From Marinifilum sp. D714 (GTDB lineage Bacteria; Bacteroidota; Bacteroidia; Bacteroidales; Marinifilaceae): 64,000 nt of DNA. The notes below the pieces were generated by a model that searched no databases, was not told the origin of the DNA, and saw nothing but the letters and a program-made list of their open reading frames with translations. The stretch lies in NCBI RefSeq assembly GCF_030851345.1, contig NZ_JALPNU010000006.1, positions 124,001-188,000 of the forward strand, read 5' to 3'. This document shows positions 16,995 to 26,883 of the stretch, piece by piece. Each line of letters begins with the position of its first letter. The first letter of the stretch is position 1. A program made the position numbers and the translations under genes.

Positions 16995-18398
16995 CTACCA
17001 GTCTTTTTTATATGGCTTCTCATCATAAACCAATTCATCATCGAACAATTTGTTGGCGATACTTTCCATTGCTTGTTTCTGACGATCGAAATTATTTCGA
17101 TAAGGATCCATTGCAAAAATCATGTGTGAACCATAACCATCATTTCTCATCCTCTCCAGATCTGAATCTGAGGCCCAGTAACCACGGCTAAATTCCTGTG
17201 AATATAGAGCCATTCTCGATTTTGGCATTCCCGGATAGTTCGAACTCAAATCTGAACTTCTGCCATAATCATGAATACCATAATCAACAAACTCACCTGA
17301 CTGGTGTCCGTCAATCTCAGGTAAAGAACTTGTAGAACCATAAGCATAAGCACATACTAATCTATCAGGCATAGCTTGTTTGGCTTCATAGCACAAACGT
17401 GATGCTGCAGCCGATGAAGGTGCAACAAATCCTGGAGGAACAGGATTTTGATATGTCGAATACTCGTCATCAATAAAGATTCCATCTAGGTGGTAAGAGT
17501 CGCAAACCACCTTTAACTCCTGAGCAAATACTTTAGCCGTTTCATCTGCCAAATTGGAAACTCCGGCACGGTCATGATTTCCTAAAATACCCAATACAAT
17601 CTTCATACCTCTGTCCTGCAATGGTTTTAAATACTTCTCTCTGTTATCTAAAATGTGCTGAACATTTGGGTTGTTGTATACATATACCTTACCCGTTTCA
17701 TTATTGTAATTAATGTTCGCCGAGAAAAGAATAACGATATCAACTAAAGGTTTGCCACTCTCTTTAAGCGTAAAACACAGGTTGTTTAATGGATTGGTAT
17801 CGTTCACTTCCATACAACTAATGATTTTGATACCACTAGCTTTATCAACAGTAGGAATCGTGCTTAAATCCTTTACAAAAATCAGATAAACCGATTCTTT
17901 TTCTGATAATTTAATATTACCGGATTTTACCACTGCACGAACTGGAATTACATAGGTTTTCTCGGCACTTAAGGCATCTGATGTTGCAAATTGAACCAAT
18001 GTTTTTCCAGACTTGTTACTTCCCTTGCTCAATTCAATATCACTTTCAAAGCTTACCAAATCCACTGGAAACAACTCATAGTCTGAGTTATTTTCGTAAT
18101 TGTAAGCATCAAGTACTTCTGCATCAAATTTCAAATTGGCCACAACATCCGTTTCGGTATTTTTTGAGGATGCCAAATAGATTTCTGCCTGGCCTTGATT
18201 GCGAAATTCTACCAATGAAGTTCCTCGTCTTCCGGCATTGTCAACAAGGTAGCCTATTGCATCAGAGCTTATAGTGTATTGGTTTTCGTCAACACTTGTC
18301 ACATCAATGCTATTATCACAGGCGGTAAACATGCCCATTACTGCCAACACAGCAGCAAGCATTACATTTCTTTTGAATGATATGTTGTATTTCATCAT
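16995..18398 (-). CDS. GH18 endo-beta-N-acetylglucosaminidase with N-terminal DUF1735 domain, lipoprotein
   Basis: Cuts the chitobiose core of N-glycans, releasing the glycan from protein. Lipobox F-T-A-C (C27) is followed by D-N-S-I-D, suggesting surface exposure. Residues about 30-180 form the DUF1735 beta domain common in Bacteroidota glycoside hydrolases. Residues about 188-455 form the GH18 barrel with the active-site strand L-D-G-I-F-I-D-D-E-Y: D310 is the assisting Asp and E312 the acid. The barrel is closest in pattern to EndoH/EndoF-type enzymes rather than chitinases. Total 467 residues, usual for this architecture. Placed after the LamG lipoprotein and a degenerate GH18 relative in a sigma/FecR-controlled locus, it is the only clearly catalytic gene of the locus within this window. 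Confidence 0.88.
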   Translation of the reverse strand: MMKYNISFKRNVMLAAVLAVMGMFTACDNSIDVTSVDENQYTISSDAIGYLVDNAGRRGTSLVEFRNQGQAEIYLASSKNTETDVVANLKFDAEVLDAYNYENNSDYELFPVDLVSFESDIELSKGSNKSGKTLVQFATSDALSAEKTYVIPVRAVVKSGNIKLSEKESVYLIFVKDLSTIPTVDKASGIKIISCMEVNDTNPLNNLCFTLKESGKPLVDIVILFSANINYNNETGKVYVYNNPNVQHILDNREKYLKPLQDRGMKIVLGILGNHDRAGVSNLADETAKVFAQELKVVCDSYHLDGIFIDDEYSTYQNPVPPGFVAPSSAAASRLCYEAKQAMPDRLVCAYAYGSTSSLPEIDGHQSGEFVDYGIHDYGRSSDLSSNYPGMPKSRMALYSQEFSRGYWASDSDLERMRNDGYGSHMIFAMDPYRNNFDRQKQAMESIANKLFDDELVYDEKPYKKDW

Positions 18399-18423
18399 TT
18401 TTCAGTTTTTAATTACACCTCAA

Positions 18424-19566
18424 TTACTCACCAGGTACAGGCAATGTAACCGGAGTCCATCTTAAAGTAGAATTCGCTACTGCATTATTTCCATTCCCTG
18501 TATGATCTTCGACTGATAGTGCCGATTCATCATCAAATTTCCAGTAGGCAACCAAAGCTTCAGAAGCTGGATCTACATAATATGGATTGGAAGCAATTTC
18601 TTCGGCTGTACGTACTACATTCCAGATACGACACTCTGAAATATCACCAGCAAGGTAACGCTCATCAGCATAAGATCGACCAATACAAAATCCACTTGTT
18701 CCACCTTGTCCCAGATTTATATTTCCCAATGATTTTATGGTTTCAGACTGTTTGCTACCATTCACATAAACAGCCATTGCTCCGGTTGATGAATCGTAGG
18801 TTAATGCAATATGTACCCATTCGTTAGTTGGTAGTCCTTTGTTGGAATCTCCATCAGGGAAATTTCCGCTATTCGTAGCAATCTGTATCTGATTGCTTGG
18901 GAAGCCTGCATCTCCTAAACGAATCAAGAATTGCCCCTCAATTCCCATCACAGTGCTAATCATTCTATCAAAATTTCGCACTCTAACCAGAGCTTCCATT
19001 GTAAGTTGTGACAAATTATTACAAACATCAGGTTTGGTCCAGTTTACAGTTAAATAGTTCTCCTCAATATCAGCAACAACATTAATAAGAGCAGCACCTT
19101 TGATCACATAATACATTGTTTTGTCACTTTTCAACACATCGATCTCTTCGCTATCCATGGTAATTGGCAAAACATATACAATTTCACGATCAAGTTGACT
19201 CAAATCTTTAAACAACACTTTTAACTCTTTTGAAAGAACATTACCTGCAGTAATGGTCACCGTACTTTCAGGGAATGAATAATTTTCAGCAGGAAGCATT
19301 ACAGCATTATCATAATATGCCATATTATAGGTTTCCACTAAAGCCTGATCAACTCGATATTTCACAAGAATATCCTGATTGTTAGGTTTGGCAATAGCAG
19401 CCTGAATGCTCTTCTCAACATCATTAACTCCTGCTTTTACCAACAACTCGCTTATTTTTGATGAACTACTAACGTATGCTTTATTGTCGAAATCATCATC
19501 GGAATTGTCACAACCAAATGTAAAGGTCATGAAGAATAAAACGGTATATAATATATAGTGTTTCAT
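18424..19566 (-). CDS. DUF1735 plus LamG (concanavalin-like) surface lipoprotein
   Basis: 380 residues. The lipobox F-G-C (C19) is followed by D-N-S-D-D-D-F-D-N, the acidic surface-export signal. Residues about 25-165 form a DUF1735-type domain. Residues about 175-375 are a LamG-like jelly roll with the usual landmarks E-W-V-H-I-A-L-T-Y-D, the strand M-A-V-Y-V-N-G-S and G-D-I-S-E-C-R-I-W-N-V-V-R-T, ending A-Y-W-K-F-D-D. These domains bind sugars or proteins, and no hydrolytic residues are evident. It lies 6 bp after the GH18-like gene and 25 bp before the endoglycosidase. Likely a glycan- or glycoprotein-capture protein at the surface. Confidence 0.82.
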   Translation of the reverse strand: MKHYILYTVLFFMTFTFGCDNSDDDFDNKAYVSSSSKISELLVKAGVNDVEKSIQAAIAKPNNQDILVKYRVDQALVETYNMAYYDNAVMLPAENYSFPESTVTITAGNVLSKELKVLFKDLSQLDREIVYVLPITMDSEEIDVLKSDKTMYYVIKGAALINVVADIEENYLTVNWTKPDVCNNLSQLTMEALVRVRNFDRMISTVMGIEGQFLIRLGDAGFPSNQIQIATNSGNFPDGDSNKGLPTNEWVHIALTYDSSTGAMAVYVNGSKQSETIKSLGNINLGQGGTSGFCIGRSYADERYLAGDISECRIWNVVRTAEEIASNPYYVDPASEALVAYWKFDDESALSVEDHTGNGNNAVANSTLRWTPVTLPVPGE

Positions 19567-19572
19567 ATCTAT

Positions 19573-20637
19573 TTAGTTTTTAAGTGATGGATTAATGTTA
19601 TCAATCGCCATTCTTGTATAATGATATACACGCTCTGAACTAAAGAAATCATTACTCACATTATAAATCCCCATACCTGCAACTGTAAAGCCTTCGTGTT
19701 CCGCAGCAACCCAAACAGATGCTCCTTCAATCGAATGCGTCTCTCCATCGGCCCAATAACCAGTCTTCTTATCTGCCGGGTCAAGAGAAATGGTTTCAAC
19801 GGCAACAATAAATCTGTCTGTTGGTACTCCTTCAACAGCCGCTGAATAGATGTTGTAACTCAATTTTGAACTATTTCCTGCATCAGAACATGGTATAATG
19901 ATATACTTACAGTCAGCAAGAAAACTCTTATCTAAAAGATTCTGTGGTTTCCCCTGAAACAAGACCATTTTATCAGCATTTCTGGTACTCCAATCTTTCA
20001 AAATTCCAATGAATGCATTATGATAGCTCATGTATTCTGCTTTTTCTTGCTCTGTCATGTGAAGGATACTTTTTCCTTCATAGGCGAAACATACACCATC
20101 GTAATTGTATTTCTTCACTAAAGAGAAAGAGTTGTGCAAACTGTCAACCATATAATTAATAAAAGTTGGTAGTGGAGATACGATTTCCACACCATCTTCT
20201 CTGGCTTTATCTTCCTCACTCTTCAACTGAGTATAATTTAATTTAATGGCATCGAAACTAACAGTAAATACAAACTTGGTTCCTTTATTCTCTCTTGTTT
20301 CATTGATTTCTTGAATTTCTCTTTCAACCAAATTATTTGGATAAATTAATGAAACAATATCAGTACTGTCAGGAATCACATTGATATGTTGAGCACGATT
20401 ATAAGGCTGCTTTATCTGGTTATCGAAACTTACAAATATGCTTTTATGATCAGAATTCTTATATGCTCTTAAATTTTCAAGATAATCAGCATAAAGTGCA
20501 GGATTTTCACCTTCGATACCAGCTTGGTTAATATCCAATGATTCAGTCTCTACCCAGTCATCACATGAGCTAAACAGAGAAGAAACAATTAGACCCATTC
20601 CATACAGTACAAATTTATATTTTGATATATTCTTCAT
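19573..20637 (-). CDS. Degenerate GH18-like lipoprotein, probably glycan-binding
   Basis: 354 residues; lipobox S-S-C (C25) followed by D-D-W-V-E, so surface-exposed. The fold follows the GH18 barrel, with the strand ending in N-Y-D-G-V-C-F-A-Y-E-G (residues 178-188). Aligned with the enzyme at 16995, D180 and E187 are kept, but the assisting Asp is replaced by A185 and the middle Asp by Y186. Loss of that Asp should strongly weaken hydrolysis, so a binding role like that of known GH18-like surface glycan-binding proteins of Bacteroides loci is likely. Gene lies 6 bp after susD and 6 bp before the LamG gene, a tightly packed unit. Residual activity cannot be excluded. Confidence 0.75.
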   Translation of the reverse strand: MKNISKYKFVLYGMGLIVSSLFSSCDDWVETESLDINQAGIEGENPALYADYLENLRAYKNSDHKSIFVSFDNQIKQPYNRAQHINVIPDSTDIVSLIYPNNLVEREIQEINETRENKGTKFVFTVSFDAIKLNYTQLKSEEDKAREDGVEIVSPLPTFINYMVDSLHNSFSLVKKYNYDGVCFAYEGKSILHMTEQEKAEYMSYHNAFIGILKDWSTRNADKMVLFQGKPQNLLDKSFLADCKYIIIPCSDAGNSSKLSYNIYSAAVEGVPTDRFIVAVETISLDPADKKTGYWADGETHSIEGASVWVAAEHEGFTVAGMGIYNVSNDFFSSERVYHYTRMAIDNINPSLKN

Positions 20638-20643
20638 GTTGTG

Positions 20644-22221
20644 CTAGTTTTTATTCTTACAATCCCACCATACTTTAGTAGCCATATTATCAGGTCCGCC
20701 CAAGTTGTTAATGGCTTGCTGCAAATTATCACTATTTTCCTTGTACTCGCGCAAAGGATATGGAAGACGACGAGCCATTTCAGCTCCATTAACAACTCCA
20801 TTACTCTGGTTGTATGGAACCTCCATCAAGCGTGGATATCCCGTACGACGGAATTCAGACCAAGCTTCGTGTCCCAAAGGAAAATTGGCAATCCATTTCT
20901 GAGTGATAATGCGTTCCAAACTTACCTCGAATTCATCCGCATCATCCCATTTAATTGTAATTGATGCTGGAACTCCTGAGTTATCGTTAGCTCCAAGAGG
21001 GTCTTTATAATTCTCAGGAATACTGGTTGCATTCTCAGCATAAGTAGCTGCACCAGAAACACCCCATTGATTGAAGGACAACTCAATACCTTGATTATAA
21101 AAATCATTGGCAGAGCCCCCCATATTCCATCCGCGCAAAGCACCTTCAGCTTTCAGAAATGCACTTTCGGCAGCATTCATCCAAAGTAACTTATTATATG
21201 ATTCAGGAATATTCATATTACTGTACTTGTGAGCTGTTGCTGATGACGCAATATTGGCACCTGATCGTAAGCCATAATATCCATTTTCGAATGCAGCATT
21301 GTCGGTATTCTCGAAAGTACTCATGGTAAAATACTTTTCTCTTCGTGGATCAGCATAGCCATTCATATAAGAAGTAATATCTGCAGATACACGTGAATCA
21401 CCTCCATTGTATTCATACATCACTACTCTGAATGGTGACTTAGAAACCATATTGTACGCATTATCTTCATTGCTTAACATGGTTCCTATTTCATGATTAA
21501 CTGCTTCTTCAGCCTTGGATTGAGCTAAGGCAGGATCAGCATAAACAATTCTCATCGCCAAACGTAACTTCAACGAGTTGGCAAATTTGATCCACTTTAA
21601 AACTTCACCTCCATATACTTTATCTGCGTAAGGACTAAAATCGGAAGTTTGATTTGGTGTTAAAACCTCAATCGCATGGTCTAATTCTTCGAACATTTTA
21701 TTATACACATCCTTTTGTAAATCGTACGGAGCTTCTAATTTACCGTCTTCCCCAATTTTAGAATAAGGAATGTGACCGTAGATATCAGTAACACGATGAA
21801 TCGCTGCTACTTTAATAATATCGGCCACAGCCAAAGGTACCGGATCTGTGGTAACATTCTTTAACTGAATTTGATTGGCATAAATTTTAGGAATAATATC
21901 ATTAAATGGTACTTGAATCCAGTGTTGTTCCGGATTATAAGTTGCATAATTTTTACCTACAAACCCAGAGTTTGAATCTGCCAAATATCCGCCAAAAGAT
22001 CCTCCAAGCAAACACTCTGTGAACTGATTTAAATTAACATCAGCAGGAATAACATAGCCCTGCATAGCCACCATAGCTGCCCTCAAGCTATATGCATCGT
22101 ATTGCATTTGCTCATCGTTGGCATCATATGGATTGGTGTTGTATTCCTCGAAATCTGAAGTACAAGAAGTAATCAATAAAATCGAAGCAGAAAACAACAA
22201 ATTTATAAATGATTTTTTCAT
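20644..22221 (-). CDS. SusD/RagB family glycan-binding lipoprotein
   Basis: Surface lipoprotein that caps the SusC channel and captures oligosaccharide. ATG at 22221 (M-K-K-S-F-I-N) gives 525 residues; a TTG three codons upstream is less likely. Lipobox L-I-T-S-C is followed by T-S-D-F-E-E. TPR-like helical pairs are visible, with V-A-A-I-H-R-V-T-D-I-Y-G-H-I-P-Y as the family hallmark (T-D-x-Y-G-x-I-P-Y) and the late block W-I-A-N-F-P-L-G-H-E-A-W-S-E-F-R-R-T-G-Y-P of the SusD-like_2 group. It lies 20 bp after susC and 6 bp before the GH18-like gene. The neighbouring endoglycosidase suggests an N-glycan ligand. Confidence 0.93.
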   Translation of the reverse strand: MKKSFINLLFSASILLITSCTSDFEEYNTNPYDANDEQMQYDAYSLRAAMVAMQGYVIPADVNLNQFTECLLGGSFGGYLADSNSGFVGKNYATYNPEQHWIQVPFNDIIPKIYANQIQLKNVTTDPVPLAVADIIKVAAIHRVTDIYGHIPYSKIGEDGKLEAPYDLQKDVYNKMFEELDHAIEVLTPNQTSDFSPYADKVYGGEVLKWIKFANSLKLRLAMRIVYADPALAQSKAEEAVNHEIGTMLSNEDNAYNMVSKSPFRVVMYEYNGGDSRVSADITSYMNGYADPRREKYFTMSTFENTDNAAFENGYYGLRSGANIASSATAHKYSNMNIPESYNKLLWMNAAESAFLKAEGALRGWNMGGSANDFYNQGIELSFNQWGVSGAATYAENATSIPENYKDPLGANDNSGVPASITIKWDDADEFEVSLERIITQKWIANFPLGHEAWSEFRRTGYPRLMEVPYNQSNGVVNGAEMARRLPYPLREYKENSDNLQQAINNLGGPDNMATKVWWDCKNKN

Positions 22222-22241
22222 AATTATCAATATTGAATTGC

Positions 22242-25200
22242 TTAGAATTTAACTCTTACATTGAAACCATAACTGCGCTGGCTCGGCATCATAAAATAAT
22301 CTATTCCCTGATAGTAGTTCCCGGTTGAAGCAACTGATTCAGGATCGAATGGAGCCTTGTTGTAGAACATGAATAAGTTTCTTCCAACCAGTGTGAATGT
22401 CACATCAGCGAAATTATTCAACTTGTCTCTAGTAATGGTATAGCCAATACTTGCTTCTTGCAATCTTACATTTGTAGCACTATAAGTATAAAACTGTGGA
22501 ATTCCGGATTTTGCCCCAATAGTGGTGTACCAATTCTTAGCATCTATCACATCACCACCATTCACAACTACTCCACCATTATCACGGGCTTTAGCTGAAG
22601 CTTCTGATACACCATAACGATCTAAAGTAGCCTGAGTAGCAGAGTAAACAATACCTCCCAAGCGAGCCGAAAGCATAAATCCAAGTCTGAAGTTTTTGTA
22701 TTTAAAATCGTTTCTCCATGCCATATTTGCATCAGGAAATACCGAGCCTAATTTTATATCCTCTACATTGTATTCTGCAGCAACATTTCCATTCTGATCT
22801 ACGAAAATTTTCCCATCGCTATCGCGCTTTAGATCCGCAATGGAATACAAGTCTCCAAGGCTTCCTCCTTTTTTCAATATAAACCTTGCGTTTGATAAAC
22901 CACCAATATCCAATCGATCTTTAGTAATAACTGCATTCGTTTCAGGATGAACGTAATTGTCTACCAATTCTGAAATCTCATTTTCGTTCGAACTTAGTGT
23001 AAAATTAGAACTCCATGAAAAGTCATTCCAAGTATTTTGATATCCTAATGCCAACTCAATCCCTTTGTTTTTAACACTACCAGTTTGAACATACAAAGTA
23101 GAATAACCAGAAGAAACTGATATTTGAGGATCGAAGGTTTGATTAAATGTTTTGGTACTATACAAGCTTAAATCCAAATCGAAATGTTTCAACAATTTTG
23201 TTGTCAAACCCAACTCCCATGATTGGGTTCTTTCTGGCTTTAAATCGTAAAGTGGATAGTGTGTTTTTGTTTGCCACACCTTATTTGCATTATCCCAGGC
23301 ATAAGTAGGATTTGCCAAAAAACGTGCAAAAGGAAGACCTACAGATGCATAGGATGCTCTCACTTTTGCATATTGAATTTGCCTTGGCAAATCAAATATT
23401 TCAGAAAGTACAAATGAGGTACCTATGGATGGATACATAAAAGAACTCTCATTTGAATGAGGTCCTGCCAACTGAGAAGCCCAATCGTTACGACCAGTAA
23501 GAGTTAAATAGTAAGCTCCTTTATATCCCAATTCTGCACTTGCAAAAACAGATTTAGTTTGATCGTGCCATCCCGACTGCTCACGCTTGGTAGTCACATC
23601 GTCTAATTGAAATACATTAAATAAGTTTGGAATACCATCAGCACGAATCGGTCCTCGATTTGACAACACATCTTCTTTCATATCGGAGTATGAAACACCA
23701 ATATTAGCCTGAATTGAAAAATCCTCACCAAACGACTTGTTGATGTTTACAAGGAAATCGGCATATGTTTGTTTTGCTTCACTTCTTGCAATACCATACA
23801 AACCATTATTAGATCCTTCGGTAAGAGTTCTGTTAGATGTGGCATATAGTTTTTCCGTGAAATCGTTAGTTGAATTATCAATTCTCACACGACCAGCAAA
23901 GTTCAACCAATTTGTTGCATCGAAACTAAATCCTGCATTCAACATGTAGCGATCCTTCTTGTTCTTTCTTATATTTCGATGTGCAATCCAATACGGATTT
24001 TGTCCTGCAAATTCATCAATTCCTTGTGGCCAATATTGTGTATATATTTTACGAGAAGAATCATATCTTTCATACATTTTGATATCTTCCCAATCGTCAC
24101 CTCTCGGAAATAGATAAGCCGTTACCAATGGATTCGCATAAATCCCTTGGTTCACCATATTTTGATCTTCCTGTTTGATGTAGGAACCTCCAAAATCAAT
24201 TTTCATTTTGTCATCCAAACAACTTGTTGTATTTCTGAATGTAAAGTTGTAACGATCATAGCTATTGTTTGGAACAATACCTCCTGAATTAACAGTACTT
24301 GCAGATAAATAGGTTTGGTTTTTGTCTGTTCCTGTTGAAAATGACATAGAATTTGTGAACACCATTCCGGTTTCGAAGAAATCACTCTTTGGTGAGTATC
24401 CCATTCTATTTGCATCATTCAATTTGTGTCCCCAACTAATATCCGATACCTGAACATCAGAACTCAAATCCCCAGTGCCATAAGTGTTTTGAAATTTTGG
24501 TAATGCAAAGGATTGCATCATTTCAACATTACTTGTTAGGGTCAGTGAAGTTGATCCTGCTTTCCCCTTTTTGGTTGTAATAACAATTGCGCCATTAGAT
24601 GCATGGCTACCATAAAGGGCAGCAGCGGCAGCCCCAGTTAAAACAGACACATTTTCAATATCTTCCGGGTTAATGTCAGCTATTGCTTCTGTAGAACCAT
24701 TAGAACCAAATTCGGTTTCGCCAGCACCACCAAAATTAAACATTGGCACCCCATCGATCACATACAATGCATTACTTGATTGAGCAATCGTTTTCGTACC
24801 ACGCATAACAACTTTACTAGCTCCTCCAACTCCTGATGAACTGCTATTAATATTAACACCAGCTACTTTTCCTGAAAGAGAATTTACAAAATTGGCATCC
24901 TTATTTGATAAGATGTCTTCGCTTGAAACCTGCTGTACATTATAACTCAATGCCTTTTCGGCACGCTTAATACCCAGGGCCGTAACAACAACTTCATTCA
25001 AGCCTACAACCGATGGAACCAAAACAATATTAAAATATTCCTCTTTTGTTATAACATATTCCTGATTTTCATATCCAATAAATGAAATGGCCAAAACTTC
25101 GGATGTGAATGCTGTCAATTCAAACTCCCCATCAAAATTTGTAATCGTTCCGTTAGTGGTTCCTTTAATACTTACAGATGCACCAATAATGGATTCTCCA

Positions 25201-25601
25201 GTATCATCAATAACTTTCCCTTTTATTTTTACTTCTTTTTTTGCTGAGATAGCATTCTTACCTAGATCTTTCTTGGTTACGGTAATGATATTATCCTTCA
25301 CAAAGCACTCAAAGCCCTGTCCTTCAAATATTTTATTAAGAACCTCCTTAAGTTCAACGTTCTTTGCTTTGTAGTCAACACGTTTATTCATATCTATATC
25401 ACTGGTATTCATAGAAAAAGAATAGTTGTGTTTAGATTGTAGAACTTCAACCGCTTGTTTCAATGTTAAGTTCTTGAAATCAACCGATATTTTCTGAGAA
25501 AATATTGGTGTAATTCCTCCAAATAGCGCTACAATCAACATTATTATTGATTTTTTCAATCTTAACTGCGCCAGATTGAGGTTTACTGAAATTAAATTCA
25601 T
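22242..25601 (-). CDS. SusC/RagA TonB-dependent transporter with N-terminal STN domain
   Basis: Outer-membrane channel importing glycans with TonB energy, 1119 residues. Order: signal peptide ending I-F-S-Q, STN domain (about 37-110, S-V-D-F-K-N-L-T-L-K-Q-A-V-E-V-L), carboxypeptidase-D-like domain (about 124-205, G-K-V-I-D-D-T-G-E), plug with L-N-E-V-V-V-T-A-L-G-I-K and G-A-A-A-A-A-L-Y-G-S-H-A-S-N-G, then a 22-strand barrel ending R-V-K-F. The STN domain is the part that signals substrate binding to a FecR-type anti-sigma factor, and the FecR and sigma genes lie directly upstream, so self-regulated induction is expected. It pairs with the SusD gene 20 bp downstream. Confidence 0.95.
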   Translation of the reverse strand: MNLISVNLNLAQLRLKKSIIMLIVALFGGITPIFSQKISVDFKNLTLKQAVEVLQSKHNYSFSMNTSDIDMNKRVDYKAKNVELKEVLNKIFEGQGFECFVKDNIITVTKKDLGKNAISAKKEVKIKGKVIDDTGESIIGASVSIKGTTNGTITNFDGEFELTAFTSEVLAISFIGYENQEYVITKEEYFNIVLVPSVVGLNEVVVTALGIKRAEKALSYNVQQVSSEDILSNKDANFVNSLSGKVAGVNINSSSSGVGGASKVVMRGTKTIAQSSNALYVIDGVPMFNFGGAGETEFGSNGSTEAIADINPEDIENVSVLTGAAAAALYGSHASNGAIVITTKKGKAGSTSLTLTSNVEMMQSFALPKFQNTYGTGDLSSDVQVSDISWGHKLNDANRMGYSPKSDFFETGMVFTNSMSFSTGTDKNQTYLSASTVNSGGIVPNNSYDRYNFTFRNTTSCLDDKMKIDFGGSYIKQEDQNMVNQGIYANPLVTAYLFPRGDDWEDIKMYERYDSSRKIYTQYWPQGIDEFAGQNPYWIAHRNIRKNKKDRYMLNAGFSFDATNWLNFAGRVRIDNSTNDFTEKLYATSNRTLTEGSNNGLYGIARSEAKQTYADFLVNINKSFGEDFSIQANIGVSYSDMKEDVLSNRGPIRADGIPNLFNVFQLDDVTTKREQSGWHDQTKSVFASAELGYKGAYYLTLTGRNDWASQLAGPHSNESSFMYPSIGTSFVLSEIFDLPRQIQYAKVRASYASVGLPFARFLANPTYAWDNANKVWQTKTHYPLYDLKPERTQSWELGLTTKLLKHFDLDLSLYSTKTFNQTFDPQISVSSGYSTLYVQTGSVKNKGIELALGYQNTWNDFSWSSNFTLSSNENEISELVDNYVHPETNAVITKDRLDIGGLSNARFILKKGGSLGDLYSIADLKRDSDGKIFVDQNGNVAAEYNVEDIKLGSVFPDANMAWRNDFKYKNFRLGFMLSARLGGIVYSATQATLDRYGVSEASAKARDNGGVVVNGGDVIDAKNWYTTIGAKSGIPQFYTYSATNVRLQEASIGYTITRDKLNNFADVTFTLVGRNLFMFYNKAPFDPESVASTGNYYQGIDYFMMPSQRSYGFNVRVKF

Positions 25602-25655
25602 ATTCTTGTAATGTTTTTTAGTTTTTTTATTAGAATTTAACTGAAAAATGTAGGT

Positions 25656-25676
25656 AGAGAATGTACGAGATTCTCT
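25656..25676. promoter_or_regulatory. Inverted repeat between fecR and susC
   Basis: AGAGAAT (25656-25662), 7-nt loop, ATTCTCT (25670-25676), 55 bp before the susC start. The susC promoter served by the ECF sigma factor is expected in this 138-bp gap. The repeat could be an operator or leader hairpin; no consensus for this sigma factor is known to me. Confidence 0.4.
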
Positions 25677-25739
25677 GCCTTTTTTGTGATTAGTATTTCT
25701 TCATTGGCAATTTTTAGATTTTGGGTTATACTTTATATT

Positions 25740-26729
25740 TCATTTTATATATATCATATTATTTTTTCGTTCAATAATCATCTTTCCACTTGCATTTAAA
25801 GCCGATAAGATTTCATCCAGACTTTCATTATTTACAAACATTGAATAAAAGCGCTCTTTTTTAAGAGATTCATTCTCAATATTAATCCTCACATCAAAAT
25901 ACCTTTCAAGAGCAACAGAAATTTCACTTAATGATTCATCCATAAAGTAGAATCCCTTACTATTAAACCATTGTTTGCGTGTTGCAATTACAAAATCACT
26001 TTTCTGTAATTCTCCTGTACTCTTCGAATATCTAACAATCTCACCCGGTTTTAATAACTTCGTCTTGCTTTCCCCTTTATAAAAGGCATTCATTCTAACA
26101 GAACCTTCCATTAAAGAAACTGCGATATATGAATCTTCGCTATAGGATTTGACATTGAATTTTGTACCCAAAACTTCAACTGTCACTTCTCCTGCCGACA
26201 AAACAAATGGACGAGACTTATCATTTGTAACCTGAGCGTATGCTTCACCTGCTACATAAACCTGACGAAGAGAATTATTAAACTTCTTTGGATAAATTAA
26301 TTTGGTACCTGCATTCAACCATAGCTTAGAACTATCTGGCAAACAAACCATTTTACTTTGTCCGTATGGTACATACTCTTCAACCCATTCTTTAGGGTTT
26401 GTAGTTTCTTTATAAAAATAAAGACTCGTCAATAAAATAGGAATCAATAAAACTGCTGCTGCAATACGATACCACTCTCCAATTCTTCTAACAATCGGAG
26501 TTTTTTCAACTTTATTCTTGTCATCTAAATGAATGGACTTCTTGAATTTCTCAAATGCTTGATTCACCAGACGATCATCCTTATCAACATTTATCTCATT
26601 CAAAATCTCCTTGAGCAAAGCTTCATCCTGACTTTCAGCTTCGATAGTAGAAAGCCATTGTTGAACTTCAAGTGCTTGTTGACTGGTACATTGATTGTAA
26701 AAATAATTTTGTAATTCCTCCTTCGTCAT
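25740..26729 (-). CDS. FecR family anti-sigma factor
   Basis: Inner-membrane regulator that holds the ECF sigma factor and receives the signal from the SusC STN domain. 329 residues: cytoplasmic anti-sigma N-domain (about 1-85), one transmembrane helix (R-I-A-A-A-V-L-L-I-P-I-L-L-T-S-L, about 90-106), periplasmic FecR domain (about 120-215, with Y-V-A-G-E-A-Y-A-Q-V and V-E-V-L-G-T-K-F-N-V-K-S-Y) and the C-terminal DUF4974 domain (about 255-329, S-L-S-E-I-S-V-A-L-E-R-Y-F). DUF4974 resembles STN and is the likely contact with SusC. It lies 154 bp after the sigma gene and 138 bp before susC. Confidence 0.93.
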   Translation of the reverse strand: MTKEELQNYFYNQCTSQQALEVQQWLSTIEAESQDEALLKEILNEINVDKDDRLVNQAFEKFKKSIHLDDKNKVEKTPIVRRIGEWYRIAAAVLLIPILLTSLYFYKETTNPKEWVEEYVPYGQSKMVCLPDSSKLWLNAGTKLIYPKKFNNSLRQVYVAGEAYAQVTNDKSRPFVLSAGEVTVEVLGTKFNVKSYSEDSYIAVSLMEGSVRMNAFYKGESKTKLLKPGEIVRYSKSTGELQKSDFVIATRKQWFNSKGFYFMDESLSEISVALERYFDVRINIENESLKKERFYSMFVNNESLDEILSALNASGKMIIERKNNMIYIK

Positions 26730-26883
26730 ATTATTCTAAAAATGCATTTTTTAATTGGTCGACATTAATAGAACGAAACAAGAGAGTATACTACGCAATG
26801 GAAATAAGATTTTTTTTACTTTTTTTTAATGAGTGATAACACACAACAAAAAACTGCACCTAAAAAGCTCATTTATTGAAACA

